A stretch of 41,346 bases of DNA from Nocardiopsis sp. N85 (GTDB lineage: Bacteria > Actinomycetota > Actinomycetes > Streptosporangiales > Streptosporangiaceae), in NCBI RefSeq assembly GCF_028882275.1, contig NZ_JARBUT010000033.1, positions 1-41,346 of the forward strand, read 5' to 3'. The notes beneath the pieces are model-generated. The model was not told where the DNA came from. It did no database searches and worked only from the letters and a program-made list of their open reading frames with translations. Each line of letters opens with the position of its first letter. Position 1 is the stretch's first letter. The translations under genes and the position numbers were made by a program. Positions 8,462 through 15,794 of the stretch are shown piece after piece.

Positions 8462-9481
8462 ATGACCCTTCCCACTCGGATGCGTCGCCTGACCCTGCCG
8501 TCCATCGCGGCGGTCGCCACCGTCGCGATGCTCACCGCCTGCGGGGCCTCCGGCCCCGGTGGGAACCCCGAGGCGACCAACGAGCCCACCGACGGTTACC
8601 CCCGCACGGTGGAGCACTTCCTCGGGTCGACCGAGATCCCGGCGGCCCCCGAGCGGGTCCTGCCCCTGGACGCCGCCTACGTGGACTCCACGCTGGCCCT
8701 GGGCGGCGACGTGGTGGGCTTCACCACCTTCGCCGAGGACGTCACCTCGCTGCCCGAGTACCTGGTGAACAGCGACTGGAACGTCGGCACCTCCGACGAG
8801 GCCGTCCCGGTGGGCCTGTTGTGGGACCTGGACCCGGAGCTGGTCGCCTCCACCGACCCCGACCTGATCCTGTCGGCCCAGGTCCGCCACGGTGACGGGT
8901 ACGAGCAGTTCTCCGAGGTGGCCCCCACCGTGATGTCGGAGACCACGGGTGCCACCTGGAAGGAGAACCTGGTCCTGACCGGTGCGGCCCTGGACGCCGA
9001 GGAGGAGGCCGAGCGCCTCGTCACCGAGTTCGAGGAGCGCGCCGCCGCCCTGGGCGAGGCGATCGTCGAGGCCAACGGGGGCGAGGCGCCGACCGTGTCG
9101 GTGGCCCGGTTCGCCGGTGACGCCGAGGGCGTGCGCCTGTACACCCCGAAGTCCTACATCGGCGTGATCCTGGAGGACCTCGGCCTGGAGCCGGGTCCGG
9201 GCGTGGAGACCGAGGCCGAGGACATCGTCACTTACCACAGCCAGGAGCGCCTGCTCGACCTGGACGCCGAGTACATCTTCGTCGCCACCTACGACGACGG
9301 CGGTGCCGACGGCGTCCAGGAGAGCAAGGAGGAGTACATGTCCGCTCCCCTGTGGAGCGAGCTCGAAGGCGGGATCACCGAGGTGAACGACGAGTACTGG
9401 ATCTCCGGCGTGGGCCTGATCGCCGCGCACGCGGTGCTGGACGACGTCGCCGAGATCTTCGACGTCGACCCGCAGCGCTGA
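8462..9481 (+). CDS. Ferric-siderophore substrate-binding lipoprotein (FecB/FepB-like)
   Basis: 339 residues from ATG 8462. The lipoprotein signal has Arg residues at 6, 8 and 9, a hydrophobic stretch 12-23 and lipobox LTAC at 24-27, followed by a Gly/Pro/Asn linker. The mature part has the type III periplasmic-binding-protein layout: PERVLPLDAAYVDSTLALGG, then DPDLILS, a central helix rich in Glu/Ala (about 170-200), SVARFAGDAEGVRLYTPKSY and YIFVATYDDG. It captures the ferric siderophore outside the cell for the divergently encoded permeases. An ATG at 8480 (residue 7) is an alternative start. A hairpin at 9517-9550 probably ends its transcript. Confidence 0.92.
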   Translation: MTLPTRMRRLTLPSIAAVATVAMLTACGASGPGGNPEATNEPTDGYPRTVEHFLGSTEIPAAPERVLPLDAAYVDSTLALGGDVVGFTTFAEDVTSLPEYLVNSDWNVGTSDEAVPVGLLWDLDPELVASTDPDLILSAQVRHGDGYEQFSEVAPTVMSETTGATWKENLVLTGAALDAEEEAERLVTEFEERAAALGEAIVEANGGEAPTVSVARFAGDAEGVRLYTPKSYIGVILEDLGLEPGPGVETEAEDIVTYHSQERLLDLDAEYIFVATYDDGGADGVQESKEEYMSAPLWSELEGGITEVNDEYWISGVGLIAAHAVLDDVAEIFDVDPQR

Positions 9482-9516
9482 CGGAGTCCCTCCTCACCGC
9501 TCCGCTCTCGCTCGTA

Positions 9517-9550
9517 CGGTCGCGCGGCGGCCCCTCCCGCCGCGCGACCG
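9517..9550 (+). terminator. Hairpin terminator after the siderophore-binding protein gene
   Basis: Perfect 14-bp stem (9517-9530 with 9537-9550) and a 6-base loop, starting 36 bases after the receptor stop codon and ending 29 bases before the next start. It either ends the receptor transcript or acts as an attenuator for the decarboxylase gene. Confidence 0.7.
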
Positions 9551-9579
9551 CGTGATCACGACCTACCGGGAGAACCCCC

Positions 9580-10845
9580 GTGGAACCACCCCGTTCCTTC
9601 GAGCACGCCCCCGCCCTGGGCATCGACCGGATCCCCGCTCCCGTACGGGAGGCGGCGCTGCGTCTGGCCGCCGACCCCGGCGCCGGGTACGTCTACGACC
9701 CGCTGCTGGCCGCCGATCGCGTCCGCACGCTGCGCAAGGTGCTGCCGGCATGGGCCCGGGTGTACTTCGCGGTCAAGGCCAACGGGTTCGAGCCGATGCT
9801 GGCGCACCTGGCCGAGTCGGTGGACGGTTTCGAGGCGGCCTCGCTGCGGGAGGCCCGCGCCTCCCTGGCGGCGTTGCGCGAACGGCGCGGCGGTCCGGGT
9901 GCGCGGATCGCGGTGAGCGGTCCGGGCAAGACGCCCGAGCTGTTGGCCGGGCTGGCCCGATTGCGCGGCGAGCACGGTGCCGACGTGGTGGTCAACCTGG
10001 AGAGCGCCCTGGAGGCGCACCGGGCCTCGGCGGCGGCGGTCGCCGCGGACACGGTGCTGCCGGTGACGATCCGGGTCAATCCCGCCCGGGTTCCGGTGAG
10101 CGGCTCGCTCGTGATGGGCGGCGCCCCCGGCCCGTTCGGGGTTCCCGAGGACGAGGTCCCCGAGGTGGTGGCGACGGTGTCGTCCCTGCCCGGTCTGGAC
10201 CTGACGGGGTTCCACGTGCACGCGGTCAGCGGCAACACCGACGCCCGGGCGCACGCGGCCTACGTGCTGTGGTGCCTGGAGTGGGCGCGGAGCACGGCCG
10301 ACCGGCACGGGGTGGACCTGCGCACGGTGGACGTGGGCGGCGGTCTGGGCGTGCCGTTCGAAGAGGGCGACGAGGCCTTCGACCTGGAGGGGTTCGGTGC
10401 CGCGCTCGCGGACGTGCCCGACCCGGGCGTGGAGCTCGTGTTCGAACCGGGTCGCTGGATCACGGCCCCGGCCGGGTGGTACGCCACCCGGGTGACGGAC
10501 GTGAAGTCGGCCCACGGCGGGACCTTCGCGGTGGTGCGAGGCGGGATCAACCACTTCCAGCTGCCCACCTCGTGGGAGATCCGCCACACCTTCGCGGTGC
10601 TGGAGGAGGAGTCGTGGCCGGACCCCCTGCCGCGTCCCGAGGCGCTCGGGGCGTCGGTCACGGTGTCCGGTGAGCTCTGCACACCCGAGGACGTGCTGGC
10701 CCGGGACGTGCGCGTGGCATCGGTGCGCGCCGGGGACGTGCTGGTCTTCCCCAACGCCGGCGCCTACGGGTTCGAGTTCGCCATGCCCGCGTTCCTGGGG
10801 CATCCGGCGGCGGCGCGCACCACCGTCGACACCCGGTCGCCCTGA
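9580..10845 (+). CDS. PLP-dependent decarboxylase, alanine-racemase fold (type III; LysA/ODC/SbnH-like)
   Basis: 421 residues from GTG 9580 with GGGAGA upstream. Fold-type III enzyme with a PLP-binding TIM barrel: Schiff-base Lys in YFAVKANGF (K66), HVHAVSGN, phosphate-binding GGGLG at 253-257, EPGR at 289-292, then the C-terminal beta domain with the catalytic Cys in ELCTPED (C367) and the Tyr of NAGAYGFEFAMP (Y396). Relatives decarboxylate diaminopimelate, ornithine or lysine; in staphyloferrin B synthesis the relative SbnH decarboxylates a citryl-diaminopropionate intermediate. The substrate here is uncertain, but it sits between the siderophore receptor and the NIS operon, so a role in making the siderophore backbone is likely. 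It has hairpins on both sides and may be transcribed alone. Confidence 0.88.
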   Translation: MEPPRSFEHAPALGIDRIPAPVREAALRLAADPGAGYVYDPLLAADRVRTLRKVLPAWARVYFAVKANGFEPMLAHLAESVDGFEAASLREARASLAALRERRGGPGARIAVSGPGKTPELLAGLARLRGEHGADVVVNLESALEAHRASAAAVAADTVLPVTIRVNPARVPVSGSLVMGGAPGPFGVPEDEVPEVVATVSSLPGLDLTGFHVHAVSGNTDARAHAAYVLWCLEWARSTADRHGVDLRTVDVGGGLGVPFEEGDEAFDLEGFGAALADVPDPGVELVFEPGRWITAPAGWYATRVTDVKSAHGGTFAVVRGGINHFQLPTSWEIRHTFAVLEEESWPDPLPRPEALGASVTVSGELCTPEDVLARDVRVASVRAGDVLVFPNAGAYGFEFAMPAFLGHPAAARTTVDTRSP

Positions 10846-10850
10846 GCGTC

Positions 10851-10869
10851 GCCCCGCTCGTGGCGGGGC
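10851..10869 (+). terminator. Hairpin terminator after the type III decarboxylase gene
   Basis: 7-bp GC stem (10851-10857 with 10863-10869) and a 5-base loop, starting 5 bases after the stop codon and ending just before the promoter at 10884. It insulates the following iron-regulated operon. Confidence 0.6.
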
Positions 10870-10883
10870 CGTACGCACACCCC

Positions 10884-10912
10884 TTGACAGTTTTAGGTTA
10901 GCCTGTCCTAAT
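10884..10912 (+). promoter_or_regulatory. Iron-repressed promoter with near-consensus iron box (siderophore operon)
   Basis: TTGACA at 10884-10889 and CCTAAT at 10907-10912 have 17-base spacing, a good -35/-10 pair. TTAGGTTAGCCTGTCCTAA at 10893-10911 matches the IdeR/DmdR iron-box consensus at 16 of 19 positions and covers the spacer and -10, so a bound repressor would block RNA polymerase. The following genes overlap or are closely spaced up to 20836 and probably form its operon. Confidence 0.88.
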
Positions 10913-10980
10913 TAATGCGGTCGTGTCGTGCGCGACCGCGTTCCGTCACCGCCCCGCGCCCCGACCGAGGAGCACCCACC

Positions 10981-11565
10981 GTGTCCGTGTCCCCCGCCAT
11001 CGCGGCCCAGACGACCTCCGTCACCTGGCGGATCGACGACCACACCGGCGCCGACGTGCTCGCCGACCCCACCCCCTGGGTGAAGGCCTACGAGGAGGTC
11101 TACGCCCACGCCCTGCACCTGCCCGACCACAACGACCCGACCTTCGCCGAACGCCTGGCCTTCAGCGCCGGCCGCGAGGGCTTCCGGCTCACCTCCTGCC
11201 ACGCCGACGGCGTCCTGGCCGGGTTCGCCTACGGATACACGCTGCCCGCGTCCACCGGCTGGTGGAACGGATTCACCCCGCTGCCCGGGGTGGACGCCGA
11301 TGAGATGACCGCGGAGCGCCCGGGCCGCACCTTCGCCATGTGCGAGGCCCTCGTCCCCACGGCCTTCCGCCGCAGCGGCATCGTCGAACGCGCCTTCCCC
11401 TTCCTCATCCGGGGCCGGACCGAGGAGCGCGTCGCCGGGCTGGTCGCCGAGACCAACGCCCACGCCCTGGACCTGACCCTGCGCAACGGCTGGACCCACG
11501 TCGGCGACGTCGAGCCCCACCCGGGCTGGCGCCGCCACCACGCCCTGATCATGCCCCTGCGCTGA
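10981..11565 (+). CDS. GNAT acyltransferase of the siderophore operon
   Basis: 194 residues from GTG 10981, chosen because GAGGAG (10967-10972) lies 8 bases upstream; an ATG at 10915 in the same frame sits on the promoter edge and lacks a ribosome site. GNAT-like features: FAYGYTLPAS, the CoA-site region AMCEALVPTAFRRSGIVERA (about 121-140) and VAETNAHALDLTLRNGWTHV near the end. First gene of the iron-repressed operon. By analogy with IucB, RhbD and DesC it may acylate the N-hydroxylated diamine to form the hydroxamate, but it is short and divergent, so the acyl donor cannot be named. Confidence 0.8.
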   Translation: MSVSPAIAAQTTSVTWRIDDHTGADVLADPTPWVKAYEEVYAHALHLPDHNDPTFAERLAFSAGREGFRLTSCHADGVLAGFAYGYTLPASTGWWNGFTPLPGVDADEMTAERPGRTFAMCEALVPTAFRRSGIVERAFPFLIRGRTEERVAGLVAETNAHALDLTLRNGWTHVGDVEPHPGWRRHHALIMPLR

Positions 11566-11590
11566 CCCCTCGGTCCGGCGAACCCCATCA

Positions 11591-11608
11591 CCGGGCCCCG
11601 TGGCCCGG
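11591..11608 (+). terminator. Short hairpin between GNAT and decarboxylase genes
   Basis: 7-bp stem (11591-11597 with 11602-11608) and a 4-base loop inside the 115-base gap of the siderophore operon. It could be a partial terminator or an mRNA processing or stability element rather than a full stop, because no new promoter is obvious after it. Confidence 0.35.
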
Positions 11609-11680
11609 GACTCCCCCACCACGTCCTCGTCCGCGCGCGTCCCGACCCGCTTCGGAGAGAGAACAGGAGCCCGACGCCCC

Positions 11681-13258
11681 ATGACCCTCACTCCCGGTGG
11701 CGACACCGTGACCTGGAGGCCCGACGGCCTCACCGTCCCCACCGACGCCTCCACCCTCCTGGCCGACGGCCTGGCCGGCGCCCCCGGCGGCCCGGAGGCC
11801 GTGGCCGCGCTCGTGGCGTCCGCCGCCGAGGCGCTGACCCGGGCCCGCGACGAACGCGACGGTCCGCTGCCCGCCCGCACCCCCCACCAGGTGGCCGAGG
11901 CCGTGCGGGCCGCCCTGGGCCCCCCGGCCTCCACCCCCGGGGGCGACCCGCGTGCCCCCGGCCCGGCCGAACGGGTCCTCACCCGGCTCACCCACGCCTT
12001 GGCGGTCAACGCCGCCGACCCCGCCCATCCGCGCTGCGCCGCCCATCTGCACTGCCCGCCGCTGGCCGTGGCCGTGGCCGCCGACGCCGTCGCCTCCGCC
12101 CTGAACCAGTCCATGGACTCCTGGGACCAGGCGCCCGCCGCGACCGCCATGGAGACCCAGGTCATCGGCGAACTCGCCGGACTGGCCGGATACGACCCCG
12201 AGATCGCCGGCGGCGTCGTCACCTCCGGCGGCACCGAGTCCAACCTCACCGCCCTGCTGCTGGCCCGCGACCACGCCCTGGCGGGCCCCGAACGCGACCC
12301 GGTCCGGCACGGGGTCGCCCGGGCCGCCGCGGGCGCGCGCCCGCGCGTCCTGTGCGGGGCCGCCGCCCACTTCTCCGTCCAACGCTCGGCGGCCCTGCTG
12401 GGGCTGGGCGAGGACGCGGTCGTCACCGTGGACGTCGACTCCCACCACCGGATGCGCCCCCGCGCCCTGCGCGAGGCCCTGGACACCCTGCGCGCCGACG
12501 GCGACCTCCCCGTCGCGATCGTCGCCACCGCCGGCACCACCGACCTGGGCGGCATCGACTCCCTGGGCGCGATCGCCCACATCGCCCGCGAGTACGGGGT
12601 GTGGCTGCACGTGGACGCCGCCTACGGCGGCGGGCTGTTGTTCTCCCGCCGCCTGCGCGGACTGCTCGCCGGGCTGGACCGGGCCCACTCGGTCAGCCTC
12701 GACCTGCACAAACTCGGCTGGCAGCCGGTGGCCGCCGGCGTTCTGCTCACCCGCGAACGCGCCCTGTTCGCGCCGCTGTCCCGGTCGGTGGACTACCTCA
12801 ACCCCACCGACGACGAGGAGGCCGGTTACCCCAGCCTGCTCGGCTACTCGCTGCGCACCACCCGCCGTGCCGACGTGTTCAAGATCGCCGTCACCCTGCG
12901 CGTCCTGGGCACCGACGGACTGGGACGTCTCGTGGACGCCTGCCGGGACCTGACCCTGCGCACCGCCGCCCGGGTCACCGCCCACCCCCGCCTCCACCTG
13001 GCCACCACCCCCTCCCTGACCACCGTGGTGTTCCGCTACGACGCCGGCGCCGACTCCGACGAGGTCAACGCCCGGCTGCGCCGTCGCCTCCTGGAGGAAG
13101 GTCGGGCCGTGGTGGGCCGGACCCGCATCGACGGCCGGGTGTGGCTCAAGCTCACCCTGCTCAACCCCGACACCACCGTCGACGACACCGCCGCCCTGCT
13201 CGCCGAGGTCGTCACCGCCGGCGACACCGAGGCGGCCGCCCTGAAGGAGTCCCGTTGA
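11681..13258 (+). CDS. PLP-dependent diamine-forming decarboxylase (DesA / DABA-decarboxylase-like)
   Basis: 525 residues from ATG 11681 with AGGAG 11 bases upstream. Group II PLP decarboxylase: TSGGTESNLTALL, TAGTTDLGGID, HVDAAYGGG (Asp312 contacts the PLP ring nitrogen) and the Schiff-base Lys in DLHKLGW (K344). Homologues are DesA (lysine to cadaverine, desferrioxamine) and RhbB (2,4-diaminobutyrate to 1,3-diaminopropane, rhizobactin). I cannot separate these by eye. The product would be the diamine that the next enzyme hydroxylates. It couples to the hydroxylase gene by a 4-base TTGA overlap. The N-terminal 50 residues before the decarboxylase domain are low-complexity Ala/Gly/Pro. Confidence 0.92.
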   Translation: MTLTPGGDTVTWRPDGLTVPTDASTLLADGLAGAPGGPEAVAALVASAAEALTRARDERDGPLPARTPHQVAEAVRAALGPPASTPGGDPRAPGPAERVLTRLTHALAVNAADPAHPRCAAHLHCPPLAVAVAADAVASALNQSMDSWDQAPAATAMETQVIGELAGLAGYDPEIAGGVVTSGGTESNLTALLLARDHALAGPERDPVRHGVARAAAGARPRVLCGAAAHFSVQRSAALLGLGEDAVVTVDVDSHHRMRPRALREALDTLRADGDLPVAIVATAGTTDLGGIDSLGAIAHIAREYGVWLHVDAAYGGGLLFSRRLRGLLAGLDRAHSVSLDLHKLGWQPVAAGVLLTRERALFAPLSRSVDYLNPTDDEEAGYPSLLGYSLRTTRRADVFKIAVTLRVLGTDGLGRLVDACRDLTLRTAARVTAHPRLHLATTPSLTTVVFRYDAGADSDEVNARLRRRLLEEGRAVVGRTRIDGRVWLKLTLLNPDTTVDDTAALLAEVVTAGDTEAAALKESR

Positions 13259-14592
13259 CCAGCACCGATCTCCGTTCCCCCACCCCCGGGGACGACGTGC
13301 CGCACGACCTGGTGGGCGTCGGACTGGGCCCGTTCAACCTGGCCCTGGCCGCCCTGGCCGACGGCGTCCCCGGTTTCGACGCGCGGTTCCTGGAGGCCCG
13401 ACCCACGTTCTCCTGGCACCCGGGCCTGCTGTTGGAGGGCGCCCGCCTCCAGGTGCCCTTCCTCGCCGACCTGGTCAGCCTGGTCGACCCCACCAGCCCC
13501 TGGTCGTTCCTGTCCTACCTGCGCGAACACGACCGGTTGTTCCCGTTCTACTTCTCCGAGCACTTCCACGTGCCGCGCCGCGAGTACGACGACTACTGCC
13601 GCTGGGTGGCCCGCTCGCTGGACTCGTGCCGGTTCGACGCCCGTGTGACCGCCGTCCACCACGAGGCCGGGGTGTTCACCGTGGAGCACGTCGACGGCGA
13701 GGGGACCGTGACCCGCACGCGCGGCCGCGCCCTGGTCCTGGGCATCGGTACCGAACCGGTCCTGCCCGAGCCGCTGCGCCCCCTGGTGGGCGACCGGGTC
13801 CTCCACGCCGCCGAGTACCTCGACAAGGCCGCCCACCTGGCCGGGGTGGACGACATCACCGTCCTGGGATCGGGCCAGTCCGGCGCCGAGGTGTTCCTGG
13901 ACCTGCTGCGCTCCGCCGATCACCGCGAGAGCGCGGTGCACTGGCTGACCCGCTCCCCGGCGTTCGCGCCCATGGAGTACTCCAAGCTCGGCCTGGAGCA
14001 CTTCACCCCCGACTACACCCGCTACTTCCACGGCCTGCCCCAGGAGACCAGGGACCGGGTGGTGCCCGCCCAGTGGCAGCTGTACAAGGGCATCAGCGGC
14101 GACACCATCGCCGAGATCCACGACGTGCTCTACGAGCGCGGGATCGCCGGCGCCGAGGTCGGCGTCGACCTGCGCGCCCACTGCGAGCTGCTGGCGGCCG
14201 AGGCCGACGGGGACGGGTTCGCGCTGCGCTTCCGCCACCGCGAGCAGGACGCCGAGTTCACCGTGCGCACCGGCGCGGTGATCTCCGCCTCCGGGTACGC
14301 CCAGCGCTCCCCCGACTTCCTGGCGCCCATCGCCAAGCTGATCGAGACCGACGACCGGGGACGTCCGCTCATCGACGAGGACCTGCGCCTGGTCACCGAC
14401 CCGACGCTGACCGCGCCCGTCCACGTGCAGAACGCCGAACTGCACACCCACGGCGTGGGCGCCCCCGACCTGGGGCTCGGCGCCTGGCGGGCGGCCGTCA
14501 TCCTCAACTCCATCGCCGGACGTCCCGTGTACCGGCTGCCGGAGCGGACGGCGTTCACGTCCTTCGGCGCACCGACCGGGGCGGGGCGGTGA
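13255..14592 (+). CDS. Flavin N-hydroxylating monooxygenase (IucD/SidA/DesB family)
   Basis: 445 residues from TTG 13255, with AAGGAG at 13244-13249 five bases upstream. FAD- and NADPH-dependent N-hydroxylation of a terminal amine. FAD site GVGLGPFNLALAALA at about 21-35; the FSWHPGLLLEGARLQVPFLA substrate/FAD segment; the NADPH site LGSGQSGAEV at about 204-213; the C-terminal ISASGY motif. The family covers lysine, ornithine, cadaverine and putrescine hydroxylases. Next to the decarboxylase, a diamine is the probable substrate. The start overlaps the decarboxylase stop and the stop overlaps the MFS start. Confidence 0.93.
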   Translation: MTSTDLRSPTPGDDVPHDLVGVGLGPFNLALAALADGVPGFDARFLEARPTFSWHPGLLLEGARLQVPFLADLVSLVDPTSPWSFLSYLREHDRLFPFYFSEHFHVPRREYDDYCRWVARSLDSCRFDARVTAVHHEAGVFTVEHVDGEGTVTRTRGRALVLGIGTEPVLPEPLRPLVGDRVLHAAEYLDKAAHLAGVDDITVLGSGQSGAEVFLDLLRSADHRESAVHWLTRSPAFAPMEYSKLGLEHFTPDYTRYFHGLPQETRDRVVPAQWQLYKGISGDTIAEIHDVLYERGIAGAEVGVDLRAHCELLAAEADGDGFALRFRHREQDAEFTVRTGAVISASGYAQRSPDFLAPIAKLIETDDRGRPLIDEDLRLVTDPTLTAPVHVQNAELHTHGVGAPDLGLGAWRAAVILNSIAGRPVYRLPERTAFTSFGAPTGAGR

Positions 14593-15794
14593 GCGGGCCG
14601 GCCTTCCGCCGGCTGTACCTGCTGGTCGTCCTCCTGCACCTCGTCGGCGACGTGGCGTTGAGCCCGTTCTATCCGCAGTTGTTCGAGCGCCTGTTCGGGG
14701 TCACCGACCCGGCGGCCACCGGCGTGTACATCTGGGTGTGCCGGGTGACCGCGCTGGTGGCCATGCCCCTGTGGGGGCTGATCGCCCGGCGGTTCTCCCT
14801 GTCGTCCCTGGTGCTGGGGTCCCTGGGGGTGGCGGCGGTACTGGAGGTGGCGCTGGCCGTCTCGCCGACCTACCCGGTGTTCCTGGTGCTGTCGGCGGCG
14901 CAGGTCGCGGTCACGATGGCGTTCACCCTGGCCTACCCGGCGTTCGTGGGCACCGGCACCGACCGGGTCCGCGACGTCACCGTGTTCGCCTACGTCATCA
15001 ACGGCGGCACCGTGGTGGCGACCCTCATCGGCGCGGGGATCATGGCCCTGCCCCAGCCCCGGTGGGGTATCGCCGCCTGCGCGCTGCTGTACGTCGCCCT
15101 GGCGGTGCTGTGTCACCGGCGGCTGCCCGGGGGGAGGACCGGTCCCGCCGTCACCGACACCGCCGACGCGGCGACCGCCGGGACGAAGACGGTCCCCGGC
15201 ACGGCCCCCGGTGCCGTGACGGCGATCGTCACGGTGAGCGCGATCGTGCTGGCGGTGGAGATCGCCCGGCTCATCGTGCGGCCCTTCTTCACCCTCTACG
15301 TGGAGGACGGCGGCATCGGCACCACGGCCGCCGCCCTCCTCTTCCTCCTGCCGCAGATCTCCGTGCTGGCGGTGCTGCCGCTGGCCGGCCGGGCCCACGC
15401 CCTGCTGGGCCGGGCCCTGCTACCGGTGGCGTGCCTGGCGGCCGCCGCCGGGCTGGCCGGACAGTTCCTCACCGACGACCTCGCCCTGCTGGCCCTGGGC
15501 CGGATCGTCTTCGGCGTCGGACTGGGCCTGGGACACATCGCCCTGGACCTGCGGGTGTTCTCCGCCACCGGCACGGCCGGGCCGGCGTTCTCGATCGTGG
15601 CCACCGTGCGGGTCGCCGCGACCCTGATCAGCCCGGTGGCCGCCACCGCCCTGGCCGGGGCCGGGCTGGGGCTGCCGCTGCTGGCCGGGGCGGGACTGTT
15701 CGCCGCCCTGGCCCTCCTCCTGTCCTTCACCGGCCGGCCGACGACCACCGTCCCCTCCACCGCGCACCCCACCGAAAGACCGCACCATGTCTGA
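14589..15794 (+). CDS. MFS transporter, probable siderophore exporter
   Basis: 401 residues from GTG 14589 (GTGA overlap with the hydroxylase stop). About twelve hydrophobic helices in two halves, divided by a Thr/Ala/Gly-rich cytoplasmic loop at about 178-210. The loop after helix 2 has WGLIARRFSL, an MFS motif-A variant. Its position inside the biosynthetic operon, between the hydroxylase and the NIS synthetases, argues for export of the finished siderophore rather than import, which is served by the ABC system. Substrate is inferred from context only. The 3' end overlaps the first NIS gene by 8 bp. Confidence 0.88.
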   Translation: MSGPAFRRLYLLVVLLHLVGDVALSPFYPQLFERLFGVTDPAATGVYIWVCRVTALVAMPLWGLIARRFSLSSLVLGSLGVAAVLEVALAVSPTYPVFLVLSAAQVAVTMAFTLAYPAFVGTGTDRVRDVTVFAYVINGGTVVATLIGAGIMALPQPRWGIAACALLYVALAVLCHRRLPGGRTGPAVTDTADAATAGTKTVPGTAPGAVTAIVTVSAIVLAVEIARLIVRPFFTLYVEDGGIGTTAAALLFLLPQISVLAVLPLAGRAHALLGRALLPVACLAAAAGLAGQFLTDDLALLALGRIVFGVGLGLGHIALDLRVFSATGTAGPAFSIVATVRVAATLISPVAATALAGAGLGLPLLAGAGLFAALALLLSFTGRPTTTVPSTAHPTERPHHV

